Shown here piece after piece: positions 11,088 to 21,146 of a DNA stretch of 64,000 nucleotides. The first letter of the stretch is position 1, and the number at the start of each line of letters is the position of its first letter. The position numbers and the translations under genes are program-made. The stretch spans positions 62,001 through 126,000 of the forward strand of contig CANFZM010000003.1 of assembly GCA_947451525.1 (NCBI GenBank), in the 5' to 3' direction. The DNA comes from Flavobacteriaceae bacterium. GTDB lineage: Bacteria > Bacteroidota > Bacteroidia > Flavobacteriales > Flavobacteriaceae. Under the pieces are notes generated by a model. The model did not search any database, was not told the origin of the DNA, and was given only the letters and a program-made list of their open reading frames with translations.

Positions 11088-11768
11088 TTATTGGGTCATT
11101 GCCATGCAAACGATACTCAATTTTGCACCCGGAATTTTCAGCAATTCTCTACCACAGGCTTCTAGGGTAGAACCCGTAGTAATCACATCGTCAATCAGCA
11201 TAAAATGCTTGTTGTGCAACGCCTCGTTATACTCAGCACTAAAGATACTACCCACCACTTCACTGCGTCCTAAGAGGTTCTTTTTGGTTTGGGTTTTAGA
11301 ATAGACATTCCGAATTAATACCGAATCGTTATAAGGAATACCCATACTTTCGGATAATGCTCTCCCAAAAGTTTCTACCTGATTGTAGCCGCGTTCTTTC
11401 AATCGTTTTTTATGCAAAGGAACCGGAACAATATAATCTACAGAGTCAAGTACTGCAATGGTTTTCAATTCTTCGGCATACCAATAACCAATTGCAGTGC
11501 CTACTTCTTGATGTCCTTTGTATTTTAATTTGTGAATCATCTCTTGCACGATTCCTTTTTTGTGAAAATAAAATAATGCTGCTGCAAATTCTATAGGAAT
11601 TCTCCCATAAAATTTTACAACGGCTTCGTTATTTTCAATTTTATGATGGTTGGTAAGCGGAATTTCATGTCGGCAAACGGTGCAAATAACATTTTCATTG
11701 GCCAACAGAAACGAATTACAGCCCGAACATGCCTTAGGAAAAAATAGATTTATGAGATTTTCAAACAT
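11088..11768 (-). CDS. ComF family phosphoribosyltransferase
   Basis: N-terminal Cys4 zinc site, RGYNQVE, LIDDVITTGSTL PRPP motif. Confidence 0.93.
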   Translation of the reverse strand: MFENLINLFFPKACSGCNSFLLANENVICTVCRHEIPLTNHHKIENNEAVVKFYGRIPIEFAAALFYFHKKGIVQEMIHKLKYKGHQEVGTAIGYWYAEELKTIAVLDSVDYIVPVPLHKKRLKERGYNQVETFGRALSESMGIPYNDSVLIRNVYSKTQTKKNLLGRSEVVGSIFSAEYNEALHNKHFMLIDDVITTGSTLEACGRELLKIPGAKLSIVCMAMTQ

Positions 11769-11837
11769 AACCTAAAATAATTTATACTTAAATATAATAA
11801 AAATGCAAATAGCAAGATAATTTAAACGCACTTTTTA

Positions 11838-11845
11838 TATTTTTG
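11838..11845 (+). promoter_or_regulatory. candidate -7 element (TAnnTTTG) for glyS
   Basis: TATTTTTG 7 nt upstream of the glyS ATG; matches the Bacteroidetes -7 consensus, no clear -33 element verified. Confidence 0.35.
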
Positions 11846-11852
11846 CATCACT

Positions 11853-13397
11853 ATGGCAAAACAAGAAGATTTATTTAAGAATGTAGTTTCGCATGCAAAA
11901 GAATACGGATATATTTTTCCGTCAAGCGAAATTTACGATGGTTTAAGTGCGGTTTACGACTATGCACAAAATGGAGTAGAGTTAAAGAAAAACATCCGTG
12001 AATATTGGTGGAAAGCAATGGTGCAAATGCACGAAAACATTGTTGGCCTAGATGCAGCAATCTTGATGCACCCTACCACATGGAAGGCTTCGGGCCACGT
12101 AGATGCTTTTAACGACCCATTAATTGACAACAAAGATTCCAAAAAAAGATACCGTGCCGACGTTTTAATTGAGGATTATGCCGAAAAATTAAATCTGAAA
12201 GCCAAAAAAGAAATTGAAAAAGCCAAAGCACGTTTTGGGGATGCTTTCAATGAACAAGAATTCATTACTACCAACACCAGAGTGGTAGAATATCTTGCCA
12301 AAGAAAAAGAAATTCTGGAAAGAATGGGACGTTCTTTAGGTGCTGGCGATCTAGAAGATGTGAAAGCATTAATTGAGGAACTAGAAATTGCCGATCCAGA
12401 AACGGGTTCTAGAAATTGGACCGAAGTACGTCAATTTAACTTGATGTTCGGAACCAAACTAGGCGCTTCTGCAGATACCGCAATGGATTTATACCTTCGT
12501 CCAGAAACGGCTCAAGGTATTTTTGTGAATTTCTTAAACGTTCAAAAATCAGGGCGAATGAAAATTCCGTTTGGAATTGCGCAAACTGGTAAAGCCTTTA
12601 GAAATGAAATTGTTGCCCGTCAATTTATTTTCCGTATGCGGGAATTTGAACAAATGGAAATGCAATTTTTTGTAAAACCAGGCGAAGAAATGAAATGGTA
12701 CGAATACTGGAAAACCACTAGGTTGAACTGGCATTTGTCTCTTGGTTTAGGAAGAGAAAATTACCGTTTTCACGACCATGAAAAATTGGCACACTATGCT
12801 AATGCTGCAGCCGATATTGAATTTAATTTCCCATTTGGATTTAAAGAATTGGAAGGAATTCACTCCCGTACCGATTTCGATTTAAAAGCACACGAACAAT
12901 TCTCAGGTAGAAAATTACAGTATTTTGATACCGAAGAAAATGTAAATTATACGCCGTATGTGGTAGAAACTTCGGTAGGATTAGACCGTATGTTTTTAGC
13001 CGTTTTCGCTACTTCTTTAAAAGAAGAAACTTTGGAAGATGGTTCTACTAGAACCGTATTGCAATTGCCATCAGTTTTGGCACCAACCAAAGCGGCTGTT
13101 TTTCCATTAGTTAAAAAAGACGGACTTCCAGAAATTGCTCATAGCATTATAGACGAATTGAAATGGGATTTCAATGTAACTTATGATGAAAAAGACGCAG
13201 TAGGAAGACGTTACAGACGGCAAGATGCTCTAGGCACACCATTTTGTATTACTGTAGATCATCAGACCTTGGAAGACCAAACGGTGACTATTCGTCATAG
13301 AGATTCTATGAAACAAGATAGAGTTAAGATATCCGAATTAAAAACCATTATAGAAAATGAAGTTTCTATAAAAAATTGGTTGCAAAAGATGGCTTAA
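11853..13397 (+). CDS. glyS: glycine--tRNA ligase
   Basis: Class II aaRS; LRPETAQGIFVNF, QTGKAFRNEI, REFEQMEMQFFV. Confidence 0.97.
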   Translation: MAKQEDLFKNVVSHAKEYGYIFPSSEIYDGLSAVYDYAQNGVELKKNIREYWWKAMVQMHENIVGLDAAILMHPTTWKASGHVDAFNDPLIDNKDSKKRYRADVLIEDYAEKLNLKAKKEIEKAKARFGDAFNEQEFITTNTRVVEYLAKEKEILERMGRSLGAGDLEDVKALIEELEIADPETGSRNWTEVRQFNLMFGTKLGASADTAMDLYLRPETAQGIFVNFLNVQKSGRMKIPFGIAQTGKAFRNEIVARQFIFRMREFEQMEMQFFVKPGEEMKWYEYWKTTRLNWHLSLGLGRENYRFHDHEKLAHYANAAADIEFNFPFGFKELEGIHSRTDFDLKAHEQFSGRKLQYFDTEENVNYTPYVVETSVGLDRMFLAVFATSLKEETLEDGSTRTVLQLPSVLAPTKAAVFPLVKKDGLPEIAHSIIDELKWDFNVTYDEKDAVGRRYRRQDALGTPFCITVDHQTLEDQTVTIRHRDSMKQDRVKISELKTIIENEVSIKNWLQKMA

Positions 13398-13420
13398 TTA
13401 ATTGTAAGATATTTCTTATA

Positions 13421-13459
13421 AAAAAATTCCACTAAATAATTTTAGTGGAATTTTTTTAT
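13421..13459. terminator. bidirectional terminator-like hairpin
   Basis: AAAAAATTCCACTAAA taatt TTTAGTGGAATTTTTT between convergent genes. Confidence 0.8.
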
Positions 13460-13482
13460 ACCTATATTTTGAAATAAAAATT

Positions 13483-14022
13483 TTAAAATCGGTAACCAAT
13501 ATTGATGTCACCTCTAAAAAAAGCATCGGGTGTAACTTTAGAATTTCCTAAAGTTCTTCCAACACCTCCTAATAATTCCAATACAAATCCCGAGTGGTTT
13601 ATCCATTTTTTTCCTAATGAAATTCCCAAGGCACCGGCAGTATATTTTTCTGGTCTATAACCATAAATAGCAGAATTGTAAATGTCATTTTTACCACTTA
13701 CATATTTAGCAAATCCTTCTACAAAAAATCCTTTGGCACCATATTCTTGCGTTTCTTGAAAATAAAATCGGGCAAATGGTGTAATAGAAAAATCTTCGGG
13801 ATAACTGCTGTCACTTTGTAAATTCAAAAGTAGGGAACTACCAAAAGTAAAGTCTTTAGAATAAATATATTCGTAGGTCCCTTCAAAAATAGGTCATGCC
13901 AACATTTTAATAGCGCCAAATTTCACTTCGTGCTTTTTACTGTCAAAATCCTTAGTCTTTTTTTCTTGACTTTGGCAAACAAATGCGATAAGAAGGGGCA
14001 AAATAAAAAGTAATTTTCTCAT
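13483..14022 (-). pseudogene. outer-membrane beta-barrel-like protein interrupted by one in-frame TGA
   Basis: ATG at 14022 gives MRKLLFILPLLIAFVCQSQEKKTKDFDSKKHEVKFGAIKMLA*PIFEGTYEYIYSKDFTFGSSLLLNLQSDS...; TGA at 13896..13894, same frame on both sides. Confidence 0.8.
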
Positions 14023-14099
14023 GTTTTATGGTTTTAGTATTTCAAATATAACGAAAACATTCTATCGTTTAGTATATTTAACAATTCATCTAATGACTT

Positions 14100-15146
14100 T
14101 TATTCTTGTAATGCATCCCAACCTCTTGCTTTTAAAGGGATTTTAGTATCGGCACGAGTAATTAAATGAATACCTTCACTTTCTTGCGTCATGTGCCCAA
14201 TAATAGTGAAATTAGGATTTCCTTTTATTTTTTCAAAATCTCCCATCCCAATAGTAAACAACAATTCGTAATCTTCACCACCGTTTATGGCCATTGTGGT
14301 GCTATCTACATTAAATTCTTCACAAACATTGATTAATTGCGGATCTAAAGGCAATTTGTCTTCGTATAAATTACAACCTACTTTCGATTGTTTGCAAAGG
14401 TGTATAATTTCTGAAGATAAGCCATCCGAAATGTCAATCATTGCTGTTGGTTTTATTTCCAAAGCATGCAATAAAGTTCGGATATCTTTTCGGGCTTCTG
14501 GTTTTAATTGGCGTTCAATTAAATAGGTATAGGCATCCAAATCGGGTTGTGAATTCGGGTTTACTTGAAACACTTGTTTCTCTCGTTCCAAAACTTTCAG
14601 CCCCATATAAGCAGCGCCAATATCGCCAGTAACTACCAATAAATCGGTTTGTTGCGCGCCACTTCGATACACAATTTCCTCTTCTTCGGCTTCTCCAATA
14701 GCGGTAATAGAAATAATCAATCCTTTTTGAGAAGAGGTAGTGTCGCCACCAATAACGTCTACTTTATATTCGTTAGCAGCATAGGTAATTCCTTCAAATA
14801 ACTCGTCTAAGGCTTCCAAAGGGAAACGATTAGAAACAGCAACCGAAACCGTAATATGAGTTGCTTTTGCATTCATAGCGCAGATGTCCGAAACATTAAC
14901 CACAACTGCCTTGTAGCCTAAATGTTTTAGGGGCATGTAAGCCAAATCAAAATGCACGCCTTCAATTAATAAATCGGTAGAAACCACCACTTTTTTAGAT
15001 GCAAAATCTAAAACAGCAGCATCATCGCCAATTCCTTTTATAGTGGAAGGTTGTTGAATGGTGAAATTTTTGGTTAAATGTTCAATCAAACCAAATTCGC
15101 CCAATTGAGAAAGCGAAGTACGTTGCGGATTTTTTTCTTCTATCAT
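14100..15146 (-). CDS. thiL: thiamine-phosphate kinase
   Basis: GIGDDAAVLD, STDLLIEGVHFD, DISDGLSSE; start at MIEEKNPQ preferred. Confidence 0.95.
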   Translation of the reverse strand: MIEEKNPQRTSLSQLGEFGLIEHLTKNFTIQQPSTIKGIGDDAAVLDFASKKVVVSTDLLIEGVHFDLAYMPLKHLGYKAVVVNVSDICAMNAKATHITVSVAVSNRFPLEALDELFEGITYAANEYKVDVIGGDTTSSQKGLIISITAIGEAEEEEIVYRSGAQQTDLLVVTGDIGAAYMGLKVLEREKQVFQVNPNSQPDLDAYTYLIERQLKPEARKDIRTLLHALEIKPTAMIDISDGLSSEIIHLCKQSKVGCNLYEDKLPLDPQLINVCEEFNVDSTTMAINGGEDYELLFTIGMGDFEKIKGNPNFTIIGHMTQESEGIHLITRADTKIPLKARGWDALQE

Positions 15147-15235
15147 GGGGTAAAGGTACGAAGGATTTTTGTTTGCCACAAAGTCATTAAGGCGCGAAGT
15201 TTTTTGTTATCTTTAGTGTTTAATTTACATGTTTT

Positions 15236-15320
15236 TTTAGCCACGGATAAAACAGATTTGACCGATTTTTCACGGATTGAAATTTAAAATCCTATTAATC
15301 TTTTAAATCTGTGGCTGATA
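15236..15320. repeat. imperfect inverted repeat (CCACGGATAAAACAGATTT ... AAATCTGTGGC)
   Basis: ttagccacggataaaacagattt...ttttaaatctgtggctgataa. Confidence 0.55.
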
Positions 15321-15357
15321 ATTTTCAAGCAAACTATCAAAACACCTTATTTCAAAT

Positions 15358-16287
15358 ATGAAAAAGTACCAAATAATAACCCTAACGATAAATCCATCTT
15401 TGGATAAATCCACCCATTTTACAGGATTAATTGCCGAACAAAAAATGCGTTGCGAAAAACCAAGATACGATGCTGGTGGAGGTGGCATAAACGTTTCGAA
15501 AGCAATTTCCAAATTGGGAGGAAATTCTCTTTGTGTATTTACTTCTGGAGGTTCCTCAGGTGAAATGCTCGAAGAATTAATTCAAGAAGTAGGCATAGAA
15601 AGTCAAGTTCTAAAAACTAAAAATTGGACTAGAGAAAACTTTATTGCTTTGGATAACGCAACAAAATCCCAATACCGATTTGGATTTCCAGGTAACGAAT
15701 TATCAGAATCAGAAATAAAAACTTTATTCACTATTGTAAAAGAATTCCAAACCGATTATTTAGTGATTAGCGGAAGTTTGAATGAAGGTTTGTCATCTGA
15801 TTTTTATTCTAAAATTGCCGAAATTGCAAAAGCATCTGGAATAAAAGTGATAGTAGATACTTCTGGAGAAGCCCTACAAAAAGTATTAGAAACTGGAGTT
15901 TATCTTGTAAAACCAAATATTGGAGAATTAGCAAAACTAATCGGGGTAGAGCGTTTGGAACTACCCGAGGTAGAAAAAGCCGCCAAAACATTAATTGAAA
16001 AAGGAAGTGCCGAAATAATAGTAGTTTCTCTCGGGGCAGAAGGCGCTATTTTAGTTACCAAAGACACCACCGAATTTGTAGCCGCACCCAAAGCAGAAAA
16101 GAAAAGCACCGTTGGAGCAGGGGATAGCATGGTTGGCGGCATGGTTTGGGCATTATCCCAAAACAAAACATTAAAGGAAGTTATCCAAATGGGAGTGTGT
16201 TGCGGCACCGCTGCCACTATGAACGAAGGTACGCAACTTTTTAAAGTAGAAGATGTGATGAAGTTGTTTGAAGGGATCCAAAAATAA
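15358..16287 (+). CDS. PfkB-family hexose kinase (1-phosphofructokinase-like)
   Basis: NPSLDKSTHF, GGGGINVSKAISKLGG, VGAGDSMVGGM. Confidence 0.9.
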   Translation: MKKYQIITLTINPSLDKSTHFTGLIAEQKMRCEKPRYDAGGGGINVSKAISKLGGNSLCVFTSGGSSGEMLEELIQEVGIESQVLKTKNWTRENFIALDNATKSQYRFGFPGNELSESEIKTLFTIVKEFQTDYLVISGSLNEGLSSDFYSKIAEIAKASGIKVIVDTSGEALQKVLETGVYLVKPNIGELAKLIGVERLELPEVEKAAKTLIEKGSAEIIVVSLGAEGAILVTKDTTEFVAAPKAEKKSTVGAGDSMVGGMVWALSQNKTLKEVIQMGVCCGTAATMNEGTQLFKVEDVMKLFEGIQK

Positions 16288-16347
16288 AACCCAACAACTT
16301 TCGTCATTGGGTTTGTCTATATTCTATTCTCTATTTTCTTTATTCTT

Positions 16348-16373
16348 ATTCCCCCTTCGGGGGTTAGGGGGCT
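16348..16373 (+). repeat. G/C-rich palindrome + TTAGGGGGC tail (solo hairpin repeat)
   Basis: ttCCCCCttcGGGGGTTAGGGGGCtt; same layout as copies near 18.53 and 18.71 kb and at the ends of the leuS insert. Confidence 0.6.
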
Positions 16374-18170
16374 TTAATCATTCAACTTCAACACCGCCAT
16401 AAACGCTTCCTGCGGAATCTCTACATTTCCTACCAAACGCATTCTCTTTTTACCTTTTTTCTGTTTTTCAAGAAGTTTACGTTTACGAGAAATATCCCCA
16501 CCATAACATTTTGCGGTAACGTCTTTACGTAAGGCTTTTATCGTTTCACGGGCAATAATTTTGGCTCCAATTGCTGCTTGAATCGGAATATCAAATTGTT
16601 GTCTCGGAATCAATTCCCGAAGTTTTTCACACATTTTTTTACCAATATTATACGCATTGCTATCGTGTATCAATGCCGAAAGTGCATCCACCGATTGTGC
16701 GTTTAGCAACACATCCAATTTTACTAATTTGGATTCCTTCATCCCAATTGGTGTATAATCAAACGAAGCATAACCTTTAGAAACTGTTTTCAATCGGTCG
16801 TAAAAATCGAATACAATTTCAGCCAAAGGCATGTCAAAAGTCAATTCCACTCGTTCAGTTGTCAAATACGTTTGGTTGGTAATAACCCCACGTTTTTCGA
16901 TACACAAACTCATTACATTTCCAACATAATCGGCTTTGGTAATGATAGTTGCTTTAATAAAAGGTTCTTCCACTCGGTCTAACTTGGATGGATCTGGCAA
17001 ATCGGAAGGGTTGTTAATTACAAACGAAGTATCCGGATCTTTTTTGGTGTAAGCCAAATACGAAACGTTAGGAACCGTAGTAATTACCGTCATGTCGTAT
17101 TCGCGTTCCAATCGTTCTTGGATGATCTCCAAGTGCAACATCCCTAAGAACCCACATCTAAAACCAAATCCCAATGCAGCCGAACTTTCTGGCGTGAAAA
17201 CCAACGAAGCATCATTCAATTGCAGTTTTTCCATCGAAGCACGCAAATCTTCATAATCTTCGGTATCTACCGGATAAATTCCAGCAAATACCATCGGTTT
17301 CACATCCTCAAAACCCGTAATCATATTGGTGGTTGGCGTTTTAGCATCCGTCAAGGTATCCCCAACTTTTACCTCTTTCGCTTCCTTAATTCCAGAAATC
17401 AAATACCCAACATCTCCAGTAGAAATTACGCTTTTCGGAACCTGATTCAATTTCAAAGTTCCCACTTCATCTGCAAAATATTCATTGCCAGTAGCCATGA
17501 ATTTAATCTTTTGCCCTTTTCTAATTTCGCCATTTTTTACACGAAAAATAACCTCAATACCTCGAAACGGATTGTAATGCGAATCGAAAATCAAGGCCTG
17601 TAATGGTTCGTCTTTATTTCCTTTTGGAGCAGGAATTTTTTCAATAATGGCTGCCAAAATATTTTCTACACCAAATCCAGTTTTACCCGAAGCGTGAATA
17701 ATATCCTCCAATTTGCAACCTAATAAATCAATAATATCGTCGCTAACTTCTTCCGGATTAGCACTTGGCAAATCCACTTTATTCAAAACCGGAATAATCT
17801 CCAAGTCGTTTTCTAAAGCCAAATACAAGTTAGAAATAGTTTGTGCCTGAATACTTTGCGCTGCATCCACAATTAAAAGTGCGCCTTCACAAGCCGCAAT
17901 AGACCGCGAAACTTCGTAAGAAAAATCTACGTGTCCCGGAGTATCAATAAGGTTCAAGATATACTCTTCGCCTTTGTACGTATACTCCATCTGAATCGCA
18001 TGACTCTTAATGGTAATCCCACGTTCGCGCTCCAAGTCCATGTTGTCTAGCAACTGCGCCTTTTCCTCCCGCGCCGTAACCGTTTGGGTTGCCCCAAGAA
18101 GTCGATCCGCAAGCGTACTTTTTCCGTGATCAATATGTGCAATAATGCAAAAATTTCTTATATTTTTCAT
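16374..18170 (-). CDS. lepA: elongation factor 4
   Basis: [35 protein letters not shown], LepA-type C-terminus. Confidence 0.98.
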   Translation of the reverse strand: MKNIRNFCIIAHIDHGKSTLADRLLGATQTVTAREEKAQLLDNMDLERERGITIKSHAIQMEYTYKGEEYILNLIDTPGHVDFSYEVSRSIAACEGALLIVDAAQSIQAQTISNLYLALENDLEIIPVLNKVDLPSANPEEVSDDIIDLLGCKLEDIIHASGKTGFGVENILAAIIEKIPAPKGNKDEPLQALIFDSHYNPFRGIEVIFRVKNGEIRKGQKIKFMATGNEYFADEVGTLKLNQVPKSVISTGDVGYLISGIKEAKEVKVGDTLTDAKTPTTNMITGFEDVKPMVFAGIYPVDTEDYEDLRASMEKLQLNDASLVFTPESSAALGFGFRCGFLGMLHLEIIQERLEREYDMTVITTVPNVSYLAYTKKDPDTSFVINNPSDLPDPSKLDRVEEPFIKATIITKADYVGNVMSLCIEKRGVITNQTYLTTERVELTFDMPLAEIVFDFYDRLKTVSKGYASFDYTPIGMKESKLVKLDVLLNAQSVDALSALIHDSNAYNIGKKMCEKLRELIPRQQFDIPIQAAIGAKIIARETIKALRKDVTAKCYGGDISRKRKLLEKQKKGKKRMRLVGNVEIPQEAFMAVLKLND

Positions 18171-18194
18171 GCTTGAATTTTGTCAATTTTTTGG

Positions 18195-18294
18195 GCGTTA
18201 CCACAATTCCACTATCGTTCCATTGTTGGTCGGGCTTTCCGCTGTATCTTTTGTTCCGCTAACGCTGCACAAAAGGATGCCGCTGCAATCCCTA
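18195..18294. repeat. interspersed hairpin repeat (GGGCGTTACC...GGTCGGGCTTTCCGCTGTATCTTTTGT...ACAAAAGGATGCCGCTGCAATCCCTAACGC)
   Basis: ATCTTTTGT / ACAAAAGGAT arms in non-coding DNA; resembles interspersed repeats common in Flavobacteriia (recollection, not searched). Confidence 0.55.
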
Positions 18295-18416
18295 ACGCAA
18301 ACCCCAATTATTAAGGATTTAATCTGCAAATATAAGGTAAAACTTTTGAAACTAATTCTTTTAAACCATTAAGGGATTAAGAAAAATTAATGCTTGACTT
18401 TAGTTTATATTTTATT

Positions 18417-18483
18417 CTCGCAAAGGCGCAGAGTCGCAAAGAATTTAGTGATTAATTGCGCCTTTGTGTCTTTGCGAGACAAA
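18417..18483. repeat. imperfect inverted repeat, TCTCGCAAAGGCGC...GCGCCTTTGTGTCTTTGCGAGA
   Basis: Arms read directly from sequence. Confidence 0.65.
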
Positions 18484-18513
18484 ATATAAAACATTTTTTA
18501 ATCGTACACTAAA

Positions 18514-18630
18514 ATAGTTGCGTCTTTGCCCCCCTCTCCTTTGGAGAGGGGTTGGGGGTGAGGTTTGATAAATTAAGACTTAATGTACCTTAATATCTTA
18601 ATGGTTAAAAAATTGAAAAACCTTATTTCC
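18514..18630 (+). repeat. direct repeat copy 1 containing hairpin CCCCTCTCC-TTT-GGAGAGGGG-TTGGGGGTGAGG
   Basis: Second copy lies exactly 180 bp downstream. Confidence 0.9.
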
Positions 18631-18693
18631 TTACAGAGGGGTTCTGTGTGAGACAATAAAATAACAATACTTTCTTTTCAATTAACACTATTA

Positions 18694-18809
18694 ATAGTTG
18701 CGTCTTGGCTCCCCTCTCCTTTGGAGAGGGGTTGGGGGTGAGGTTTAATAATTTAAGACTTAATGAACCTTACTATCTTAATGGTTTAAAATTGTAAAAC
18801 CTTATTTTT
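18694..18809 (+). repeat. direct repeat copy 2 containing the same hairpin
   Basis: aatagttgcgtctt(n)cccctctcctttggagaggggttgggggtgaggttt...cttaatggttaaaa shared with copy 1. Confidence 0.9.
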
Positions 18810-18865
18810 CCATTATCTATTTTCTATTCTCTCAAAACCTCTATCTTTGCCAAAAATTACTACCA

Positions 18866-19858
18866 ATGCCCAAAATAGGCAACATTATATTACCCGATTT
18901 CCCACTACTACTTGCACCTATGGAAGACGTGAGCGATCCGCCATTTCGTAGATTGTGCAAATTGCATGGTGCCGATTTAATGTACTCCGAATTTATTTCC
19001 AGTGAAGGATTGATTCGCGATGCCGTAAAGAGCAAAATGAAACTAGATATTTTCGATTACGAACGTCCCGTTGGAATCCAAATATTTGGTGGCGATGAAG
19101 AAGCCATGGAAATGTCGGCTCGAATTGTAGATGCCGTACAACCTGATTTGGTGGATATTAATTTTGGTTGTCCTGTAAAAAAAGTCGTTTGCAAAGGTGC
19201 TGGCGCAGGAGTTTTGAAAGATGTTGATTTGATGGTGCGTTTAACCAAATCGGTAATTAAAGGAACCAATCTTCCGGTAACGGTAAAAACCCGCTTGGGT
19301 TGGGATGAAAGTTCAATAAATATTGATGAGGTTGCCGAGCGACTGCAAGATATTGGTGTTCAAGCACTAACAGTGCATGCAAGAACGCGTGCCCAAATGT
19401 ACAAAGGCCATTCCGATTGGAGTCACATCCAACGAATAAAAAACAATCCTAGAATTACCATGCCTATTTTTGGTAATGGCGATATTGATTCTCCCGAAAA
19501 AGCATTAGAATATAAAAATAAATACGGCCTCGACGGTATGATGATAGGTCGTGCTGCTATTGGCTATCCATGGATTTTTAACGAAATCAAGCACTACTTT
19601 GCAACTGGAGAACATTTGGCAAAACCAACCATTACCGATAGAGTAGAAGCAGCCCGCAACCACTTAACTTGGTCTATGGATTGGAAAGGAGAACGCCTTG
19701 GAATTGTAGAAATGCGCCGTCATTATACCAATTATTTCAAAGGTATTGCCAACTTTAAAGAATACCGATTAAAACTGGTAACTATTGAAGATCCTGAAGT
19801 TTTGTTTCAGGCATTAGATGAGATTCAGGATATTTATACCGATCCAATTATTTACTAA
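18866..19858 (+). CDS. dusB: tRNA-dihydrouridine synthase
   Basis: LLAPMEDVSDPPFRRLCK, DINFGCPVKKV, MIGRAAIGYPWIF. Confidence 0.95.
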   Translation: MPKIGNIILPDFPLLLAPMEDVSDPPFRRLCKLHGADLMYSEFISSEGLIRDAVKSKMKLDIFDYERPVGIQIFGGDEEAMEMSARIVDAVQPDLVDINFGCPVKKVVCKGAGAGVLKDVDLMVRLTKSVIKGTNLPVTVKTRLGWDESSINIDEVAERLQDIGVQALTVHARTRAQMYKGHSDWSHIQRIKNNPRITMPIFGNGDIDSPEKALEYKNKYGLDGMMIGRAAIGYPWIFNEIKHYFATGEHLAKPTITDRVEAARNHLTWSMDWKGERLGIVEMRRHYTNYFKGIANFKEYRLKLVTIEDPEVLFQALDEIQDIYTDPIIY

Positions 19859-19940
19859 GCCAACATCAGTAAAAAGTAAAACTAACAAGAAAATTAGGAA
19901 AATACTTAATGAATCTTAATCTCTTAATGGTTTAAAAATT

Positions 19941-21146
19941 CTAATCCAATAACTTTTTAGTCACTCGGCTGCTTGCAATAACACTCGCAATAAACCCAAG
20001 AGTAACAATCGTTCCGAAGACAATAGCCACATTTTGAAAACTAAATTCTACTGGATAAGCCAAAGATTGGGTTATCATTACCAATTGAAATTGTTGCTGT
20101 AGTACCACAATTATAATTCCCAAAAACAATCCAATTGCACCTCCAAAAACACTAAGTAGTGTTCCTTGTAGTAAAAATATTTTGCGTAAATCTTTTACTT
20201 CCGTTCCTAAGTTATACAGCGTTTTCAAGTTGGCTTTTTTATCTAAAACCATCATGATTAAGGCGCCAATTAAATTGAAAAGCGCGATAATGATTACCAA
20301 AGTAAAAATAAGATATACCGCAATATTTTCGGTATTCAGCATCTTATATAAAGTGGCATTTAGTTGGGCTCGCGTTTTTACTTCCACCTTATTGTTACAG
20401 ATTTTAGTAATCGCATCGATAACTTCAACGGTATTAGCATTTGGCTTGGTTCGTATTTCAATTCCCGAAATTTGATGGGGTTGGTACAGTAACAATTCTT
20501 GGGTTAAACCCAAATCGGCAAAGACATATTTAGAATCCAGTTCTTCGCTGATGGCATAAATTCCAACCGGAACCAATGCTAATTTAGTAAAAGAATCCTC
20601 CGGATTTAAAGAAGAAAAATCCCCTTTTCCAGGTTTGGGAGCCATAACTTCCAATACATTGTTTACATCAAATAAACCCAACGAAAGTTTTTCAGAAATA
20701 CCATAGCCAATAACCACCTGGTAGGTATTTGGTCGAAACCATTGCCCATTGAATAATTTTTGGGAGGCTTTATTTACTTTAACAAAATTAGAATCTACGC
20801 CTTTTAGGTAAGCAACTTGTTGTTTTCCATCAAAAGAAAAGAGCACCCGTTCTTCAATTATTTTGCTGTAGGAAGCAACTCCGGGACAATTTTTTATTTT
20901 CTGTTCTTGCTCGGGGGAGAGCAAAAACGATTTTCCGGCAATAGAACTCACCTTTAAATCGGGGTCGAAATCATTGGAAAACGACAAACTAAAAACACGC
21001 AAACCACTAAAAACCGATAGTACTACAAACAATGCCATGGCACCAACAATAATTCCTCCCGAAGCAATTCGGGTAATAATGTTGATAGCATTATTTTTGC
21101 TTTTGCTAAAAAGGTACCGTTTGGCTATGTATAGCGGAAAATTCAC
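19941..21146 (-). CDS. FtsX/LolC-family ABC transporter permease
   Basis: N-terminal IAKRYLFSKSKNNAINIITRIASGGI; FtsX-type topology. Confidence 0.88.
   Translation of the reverse strand: MNFPLYIAKRYLFSKSKNNAINIITRIASGGIIVGAMALFVVLSVFSGLRVFSLSFSNDFDPDLKVSSIAGKSFLLSPEQEQKIKNCPGVASYSKIIEERVLFSFDGKQQVAYLKGVDSNFVKVNKASQKLFNGQWFRPNTYQVVIGYGISEKLSLGLFDVNNVLEVMAPKPGKGDFSSLNPEDSFTKLALVPVGIYAISEELDSKYVFADLGLTQELLLYQPHQISGIEIRTKPNANTVEVIDAITKICNNKVEVKTRAQLNATLYKMLNTENIAVYLIFTLVIIIALFNLIGALIMMVLDKKANLKTLYNLGTEVKDLRKIFLLQGTLLSVFGGAIGLFLGIIIVVLQQQFQLVMITQSLAYPVEFSFQNVAIVFGTIVTLGFIASVIASSRVTKKLLD

Noticed and set aside
18145-18372. Plus-strand ORF of 75 aa (FGRYHNSTIVPLLVGLSAV...)
   Set aside because: Translation of an interspersed hairpin repeat opposite the lepA start; no protein-like features.
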